Assembly: GCA_030642865.1 (NCBI GenBank)
Contig: DAOWMW010000018.1
Span: 1 to 11,161 of the forward strand
Length of the DNA stretch: 11,161 nt
Source of the DNA: Desulfobacteraceae bacterium
Lineage (GTDB): Bacteria; Desulfobacterota; Desulfobacteria; Desulfobacterales; BuS5
Direction: 5' to 3'
Below, piece by piece: positions 7,812 to 11,161 of this stretch. Position 1 is the first letter of the stretch, and each line of letters opens with the position of its first letter. Made by a program: the position numbers and the translations under genes. The notes under the pieces were generated by a model, which worked only from the letters and a program-made list of their open reading frames with translations, searched no databases and was not told the origin of the DNA.

Positions 7812-8077
7812 ACAAAGTACCGCAATTATGTTTTTGGGGTACCTTTGGCCTTCAGCCTGAATACCTTCATTCTGATTAGATGAGCAGTTACGTATTTTTA
7901 AATATTTTCTTTTTGGCAATTTCCTAACCGGACACTGCTGAAATACTATTGAAAAACTGTAGCATACCATTATTTTTAAACAAATCAATTGAATACTCCT
8001 GATCCTTTGCTTCGCATCAGTAATTTTTTGAAAGTAAAGCTGGCACCTTTATAAAAACCTGGGGAAAAAGGGTTAAG

Positions 8078-8107
8078 ATTGGGGATGAAATAAATTATCC
8101 ATAATTG
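8078..8107 (+). repeat. Solo copy of a dispersed repeat end
   Basis: These 30 bases, beginning ATTGGGGATGAAATAAATTA, match 10971-11000 at 29 of 30 positions in the same orientation, then similarity stops at once. The downstream inverted end found in the other copy is missing here. It looks like a truncated remnant of the same element. Confidence 0.75.
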
Positions 8108-8322
8108 AGTGTTTGCACCAGGCGATATGATACTTGCATTCCTATTTCACATGTGATCTGATTAATCCTAAAGGCTGTATAATATAAACCTTAATATAAA
8201 AATTTTGGGTGTGTTATAGTGGCGGAGTATAAGAATACGCCTTTCTTCCCCCTGGCCTTCCTTAAACTATTATATTAAGTGTTTATTCCAGCATTTTAAA
8301 AAAATTAAAGACTTAGTTTTTA

Positions 8323-8391
8323 AACGAAAAATGTTTTTTTTACCACATCTGCGTTTTCCTTAATCTAAACAAAAAAAATCTATTTTTCGTT
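8323..8391. repeat. Inverted repeat upstream of the response regulator
   Basis: AACGAAAAAT (8323-8332) is perfectly inverted at 8382-8391. The pairing continues inward through T8/A8 runs with a small internal mismatch, giving arms of about 20 bases around a loop of about 30. It ends 58 bases before the ATG. It could be a leader structure or a regulator site; the A/T runs make part of the pairing trivial. Confidence 0.4.
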
Positions 8392-8448
8392 CGGACAATA
8401 TTTAGAAACGTGGAAGAAAGATCTCAATTATAAAAGGGAGAAAATGCT

Positions 8449-8859
8449 ATGAGTGACAAAAAAACAGTTCTTGTTGTGGATGATGACCCTGATTTTAATA
8501 GTATTACCCAAAGCTATCTGAAAAAGGCAGGTTTCGAGATTAAAGAGGCATTTAACGGAGTTGAAGCCATGGAAATAGTAAAAACTGATCCTCCCGACGC
8601 AATTGTGCTTGATGTGATGATGCCGGAAAAAAATGGTTTTCAGGTATGCAGCGAGATAAAAGGTGATGATCGTTTTGCGATGATACCCATTCTTCTGCTT
8701 ACAAGCGTGGGGTCCAATGTTACATCAAATCAGGTGACAAAACCACCCACCCGTTATTCCCATTTTAACGGTATGTATACAGAAGCTGATGATTACCTGG
8801 AAAAGACAGCTTCTGGAGAAGAGATTGTTCAAAGCATAAAACAACTCATATACGGATAA
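8449..8859 (+). CDS. Single-domain response regulator (receiver only)
   Basis: A 136-residue CheY-like receiver with no output domain. The acidic pocket D11-D13, phosphoacceptor D55 (IVLDVMMPEKNG), T85 (ILLLTSVG) and K119 are all present. Two oddities stand out. The segment between T85 and ADDYLEK is about 8 residues longer than in ordinary receivers (it contains QVTKPPTRYSHFNGMYTE), remodelling the alpha4 region. The residue after K119 is Thr in place of the usual cis-Pro (EKT rather than KP). It probably signals by protein contact or as a phosphorelay step. It lies tail to tail with the histidine kinase gene, its likely partner. GGGAG sits 8 bases before the ATG; an overlapping ATG at 8444 opens only a two-codon frame (ATGCTATGA). 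Confidence 0.93.
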   Translation: MSDKKTVLVVDDDPDFNSITQSYLKKAGFEIKEAFNGVEAMEIVKTDPPDAIVLDVMMPEKNGFQVCSEIKGDDRFAMIPILLLTSVGSNVTSNQVTKPPTRYSHFNGMYTEADDYLEKTASGEEIVQSIKQLIYG

Positions 8860-8898
8860 ATATTATGTAAAAATAAAGAATGGTGAATTGAAAAATTT

Positions 8899-8913
8899 TA
8901 ACCTGTACGGTTA
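8899..8913. repeat. Small hairpin TAACC/GGTTA after the response regulator
   Basis: TAACC (8899-8903) and GGTTA (8909-8913) pair around TGTAC, 40 bases beyond the regulator stop. There is no T run. It is a minor structure and could arise by chance. Confidence 0.25.
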
Positions 8914-8980
8914 GCTATTAGTACCTTACTCCTGAAACCCCGTCATAAAAAACAAGAAATTATAATGAAAATATAGTAGG

Positions 8981-8999
8981 GGCAGAATCCTTTTCTGCC
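8981..8999. terminator. Candidate bidirectional terminator between convergent genes
   Basis: GGCAGAA (8981-8987) pairs with TTCTGCC (8993-8999) around TCCTT. On the plus strand TTTATAA follows, a weak T run; on the minus strand the hairpin is followed by CCTACTATATTTTC. It ends only 9 bases before the kinase stop codon and could end transcription from both sides. The GTAGGGGCAGAA head also links it to the other GTAGGGGCA hairpins in the window, so it may be a repeat serving as a terminator. Confidence 0.45.
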
Positions 9000-9008
9000 T
9001 TTATAAGC

Positions 9009-10892
9009 TTATCTTTCTTTAATTTTGCCATTCATTTCTTCGGATGCTTTATTCTTTTTAATGGGGAAAAAAACAGTAAAATTACTCCCTTTTCCATAGG
9101 TACTTTTAACATTTACATTACCGCTCATGGAATCAAGAAGCTCTTTGACTATGGGAAGTCCAAGGCCAGAACCAGTGGTATAACGTGTGCTTTTTTCTTG
9201 AATACGGTAAAATCTCTGAAAAATTTTATTGAGATTTTCTTTTTTGATGCCTATGCCGTTATCTTTTACAGATACACGCACATGTTTATCAGAGTAATCT
9301 GCTTCTACTCTGATTTTGCCACCATTTCCAGTATAGTTTATTGCATTTGTTATGAGGTTTCCAAAAACACTCTCAACAGCAAGTGCATCAGCAATAATTG
9401 GAGGAAAAGGCCGTTTCGAAAGCTTAAGGGTTAAACTCTGATTTTTGCTTTTTGCCATGTCTCCTAAAAAAAGAACGGTTTTTTGCAGTATCTCATCAAT
9501 TTGGGCAAAATCAGGTTCATAAAAAAAGTTTCCAACATCGATCCTTGAAAGATCAAGTAAGTCCCCTATCAAAGATATTAGTCCAAGGGTACGCTCCTTG
9601 GCTCTGGTAAGAATTTTCAGATCCTTTTCATATGCCTCGCCAGCCATATCCCCCAACACAAGCGCAAGTTGCTGGTGAATCGTTGAAAGTGGTGATTTTA
9701 ATTCGTGGGAAACTTTTGCAAGAAATTCAGATTTAAGCCGGTCAAGCACTTTTATGTTTGAAATATCAACACAGGTCACCACCGCACCGAGTTTTTCATC
9801 TTTTTCTCCAACCACAGGCCTCCCCCTGATCATCAGATATTTATCTTTTGAAAGTACGAGTTCAAAGGCAGCGGCATCCCCTGTATAATCCTTACTGTTT
9901 CTGGAAATTTTTGTAACAAAATTACAAAGCTTTTTATCTTCAACATAATCAGTAGCGAAGCCTCCTGTTTCAATACTTTTTTCTATCTCCAGAAGAGACC
10001 TGAACGAAGGATTCATTAAAATTATCCTTCCCTGGAGATCAGTAACTGCCACCCCCGTTGGAAGAGATTCTATTATTGCTCTGATCCGGCTCTGAGAAGC
10101 CATCTTCTCAGCTTCAAGAAGCTTTAACCTTGTCTTGTCCAACGTGTCCTGCATTTTGATTTCATCTCTCAAGTCATGGAAAAAACCTATTGTCGCCATC
10201 TCGCGGCCTGCTTCATAAACTATTGCAGCATCAAGATATATGGGAACCTTTGTTTTATTTTTATTTAAAAGGTCCACAGGAAAAGATTTTAATTTTCCGG
10301 TGGGCCCAAATCCATCCTTCCTCAGAAACCACATAACATCCTGTGCTCCCCCTGGTGGATATATATTTCTTATATCAAGGGTGGAGAGGGCTTCTTTAAC
10401 AGTATATCCGGTTATTTTAGCCGCAGACTCACTGAAAAAAAGTATTTTTCCAGTTTTGTCTGCTGCAATAACTCCATCAGGAGCACTTAAAATAAGTTTT
10501 TGTAAAAAAATACCGGGACGTTGAAGTTTGTCTTCAAGCCCCCCCAAAGTAGGCAGATCAAAGTCCATTACCACTATCGATTCAAGCTCCCCATTTTCTA
10601 AAACTGGATATGCAAAAATACAGGCAATTTTATTCGGATCAATAATGCCTTGTTTTTCATGGTGCAAGGCAGGAAAGGATGTTTTAATGATAGTTATAAC
10701 GGGGCAGCAAGGACATGGCGTTTCCCTGTTGAAAAAAAACTTGTGACATATTTTTCCTGTGAGAATGGTTCCATTATTTGTAATTTCATGTTTGGCCGCC
10801 AGAATCTTAAAATCAGGGGATAAAACAAAAAAATTTTTTTCAAAAGCATCCACAGCTTTTAAAAGATATTTCTTTTCATTTTCAGATCTCAT
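9009..10892 (-). CDS. Soluble PAS-domain sensor histidine kinase
   Basis: A 627-residue kinase with no membrane segment, so it should sense in the cytoplasm. A PAS-like sensor region at about 1-125 carries C49-H50 and a tight C60-x-C62-C63 cluster (TPCPCCPV). A PAS domain at about 129-243 (LILSAPDGVIAADKTGKI) is followed by a short coiled coil at 244-270 and a further PAS at about 270-380 (IIESLPTGVAVTDLQGRI). HisKA follows with phosphoacceptor H396 (SHELKSPL). The HATPase_c domain has the N box N512-N516 (NLITNAINYT), G1 DNGIGI (544-549), F box FQRFYR (558-563) and G2 GSGLGL (574-579), so the catalytic core looks intact. The Cys/His cluster could bind a metal or respond to redox; that is inference. 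The receiver encoded convergently is the obvious phosphate acceptor. The ATG is preceded by GGGAAAG, and TATAAT at 10913-10908 lies upstream without a clear -35. Confidence 0.93.
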   Translation of the reverse strand: MRSENEKKYLLKAVDAFEKNFFVLSPDFKILAAKHEITNNGTILTGKICHKFFFNRETPCPCCPVITIIKTSFPALHHEKQGIIDPNKIACIFAYPVLENGELESIVVMDFDLPTLGGLEDKLQRPGIFLQKLILSAPDGVIAADKTGKILFFSESAAKITGYTVKEALSTLDIRNIYPPGGAQDVMWFLRKDGFGPTGKLKSFPVDLLNKNKTKVPIYLDAAIVYEAGREMATIGFFHDLRDEIKMQDTLDKTRLKLLEAEKMASQSRIRAIIESLPTGVAVTDLQGRIILMNPSFRSLLEIEKSIETGGFATDYVEDKKLCNFVTKISRNSKDYTGDAAAFELVLSKDKYLMIRGRPVVGEKDEKLGAVVTCVDISNIKVLDRLKSEFLAKVSHELKSPLSTIHQQLALVLGDMAGEAYEKDLKILTRAKERTLGLISLIGDLLDLSRIDVGNFFYEPDFAQIDEILQKTVLFLGDMAKSKNQSLTLKLSKRPFPPIIADALAVESVFGNLITNAINYTGNGGKIRVEADYSDKHVRVSVKDNGIGIKKENLNKIFQRFYRIQEKSTRYTTGSGLGLPIVKELLDSMSGNVNVKSTYGKGSNFTVFFPIKKNKASEEMNGKIKER

Positions 10893-10970
10893 ATCTTTCC
10901 CGTTTTAATTATAAACTGATGTGACTCTTAAAATTGTCTGTTTTACAAAATACCTTCAAGGAAGCTTAGA

Positions 10971-11158
10971 ATTGGGGATGAAATAAATTACCCATAATTG
11001 CGCCGGGCTTGTGGTCGTCTTCAAGGCGCATCAAGGGTTGGCATGCTCGGAGCATTTGGGCACCCACAAGGGGATGCCCCTACGCAATTTTGGCCATTGA
11101 TGCAACACGGAAAACGGGCACAAGAACAAGTACGGGTAATTAATAAAATTCACGATCC
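10971..11158. repeat. MITE-like dispersed repeat with nested inverted repeats, possibly continuing past the edge
   Basis: The left 30 bases match 8078-8107 at 29 of 30. Nested inverted pairs follow: AATTACCC near 10986-10993 with GGGTAATT at 11134-11141; AATTGCG (10996-11002) with CGCAATT (11083-11089); CTTGTGG (11008-11014) with CCACAAG (11064-11070); and a bulged GGGCACCC...GGGATGCCC hairpin (11058-11079). CATAATTGCG (10993-11002) also occurs inverted at 7821-7830 inside the other MITE-like element. No ORF of note is present. Whether it ends at 11158 or runs on cannot be seen. Confidence 0.6.
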
Positions 11159-11161
11159 TTA

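Larger units (their letters stand above)
7691..7934. mobile_element. MITE-like element with ~30-bp terminal inverted repeats
   Basis: The left end reads GTGTCCGATTAGAATATTG and the right end, read on the reverse strand from 7934, reads GTGTCCGGTTAGGAAATTG. By hand alignment the first 30 bases match at 24 positions. The 244-bp body has no transposase and no credible gene, as expected for a non-autonomous derivative of an insertion sequence. Its interior carries two strong hairpins (7752-7772 and 7778-7811). No target duplication is obvious (flanks end in CAGCC and begin with TGCTG). The parent IS family is not identified; ends starting GTGTCCGGTTAG look transposase-recognised, which is inference. 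Confidence 0.65.
7935..8448. other. Gene-free region upstream of the response regulator
   Basis: No credible protein or RNA gene was found. Small structures present are: CTGAT at 7999-8003 facing ATCAG at 8016-8020, followed by TAATTTTTTG, a weak terminator-like shape with no gene upstream; the solo repeat end at 8078-8107; TATAAT at 8178-8183 without a matching -35; a bulged hairpin at 8221-8241 (GGC...GCC) followed by TTTCTT; and the larger inverted repeat at 8323-8391. The leader of the response-regulator gene may therefore be long and structured. Confidence 0.4.

Noticed and set aside
7722..7988. 88-codon open frame on the minus strand
   Set aside because: It runs through the MITE terminal repeat and both hairpins, so the protein sequence is dictated by inverted repeats; there is no recognisable domain or convincing ribosome site.
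8033..8060. TGGCAC resembling a sigma-54 -24 element
   Set aside because: No TTGC at the required -12 spacing.
8096..8104. TTATCCATA resembling a DnaA box
   Set aside because: A single near-match inside a dispersed repeat, with no cluster of boxes and no replication genes; not evidence of an origin.

Overview
This window looks like a chromosomal stretch from an AT-rich, low-GC anaerobic bacterium, most likely a sulfate-reducing member of the Desulfobacterota (Desulfobacterales type). That placement is an inference. It rests on the gene mix (a stand-alone gatB, a large FMN/FeS/FAD old-yellow-enzyme-type reductase, an OFA-type MFS carrier, a multi-PAS soluble histidine kinase, a single-domain response regulator and an AAA-ATPase-like/PD-(D/E)XK family gene) and on intergenic regions full of small palindromic repeats. 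No phage, plasmid, CRISPR, rRNA or tRNA gene was recognised.

Layout: 1-285 (minus) is the N-terminal part of an AAA-ATPase-like family protein that continues past the left edge. 440-2140 (minus) is a GH13_18 sugar phosphorylase with its catalytic triad intact. A 353-bp, very AT-rich divergent intergenic region separates it from gatB (2494-3927, plus), which is followed by an FadH/2-enoate-reductase-like flavoenzyme (4011-5954, plus). The flavoenzyme converges with an MFS carrier (6398-7663, minus, TTG start); the gap between them holds a 166-bp imperfect palindrome. Upstream of the carrier is a 785-bp gene-free stretch that opens with a 244-bp MITE-like element with about 30-bp terminal inverted repeats. 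A single-domain response regulator (8449-8859, plus) and a soluble three-PAS histidine kinase (9009-10892, minus) are then encoded tail to tail. The right edge is a second dispersed repeat whose first 30 bases also occur, with one mismatch, at 8078-8107.

How the genes relate: apart from the likely kinase/regulator pair, each gene stands alone with its own intergenic region, so no multi-gene operon is evident. The genes cover aminoacyl-tRNA maturation (GatB), glucoside phosphorolysis, anaerobic flavin-dependent reduction, monocarboxylate-type transport and two-component signalling. I did not find a convincing new multi-gene system. The most unusual content is the density of small mobile-type repeats between 6.0 and 8.1 kb and at the right edge, the cysteine-rich first sensor region of the kinase, and the atypical receiver domain of its probable partner.
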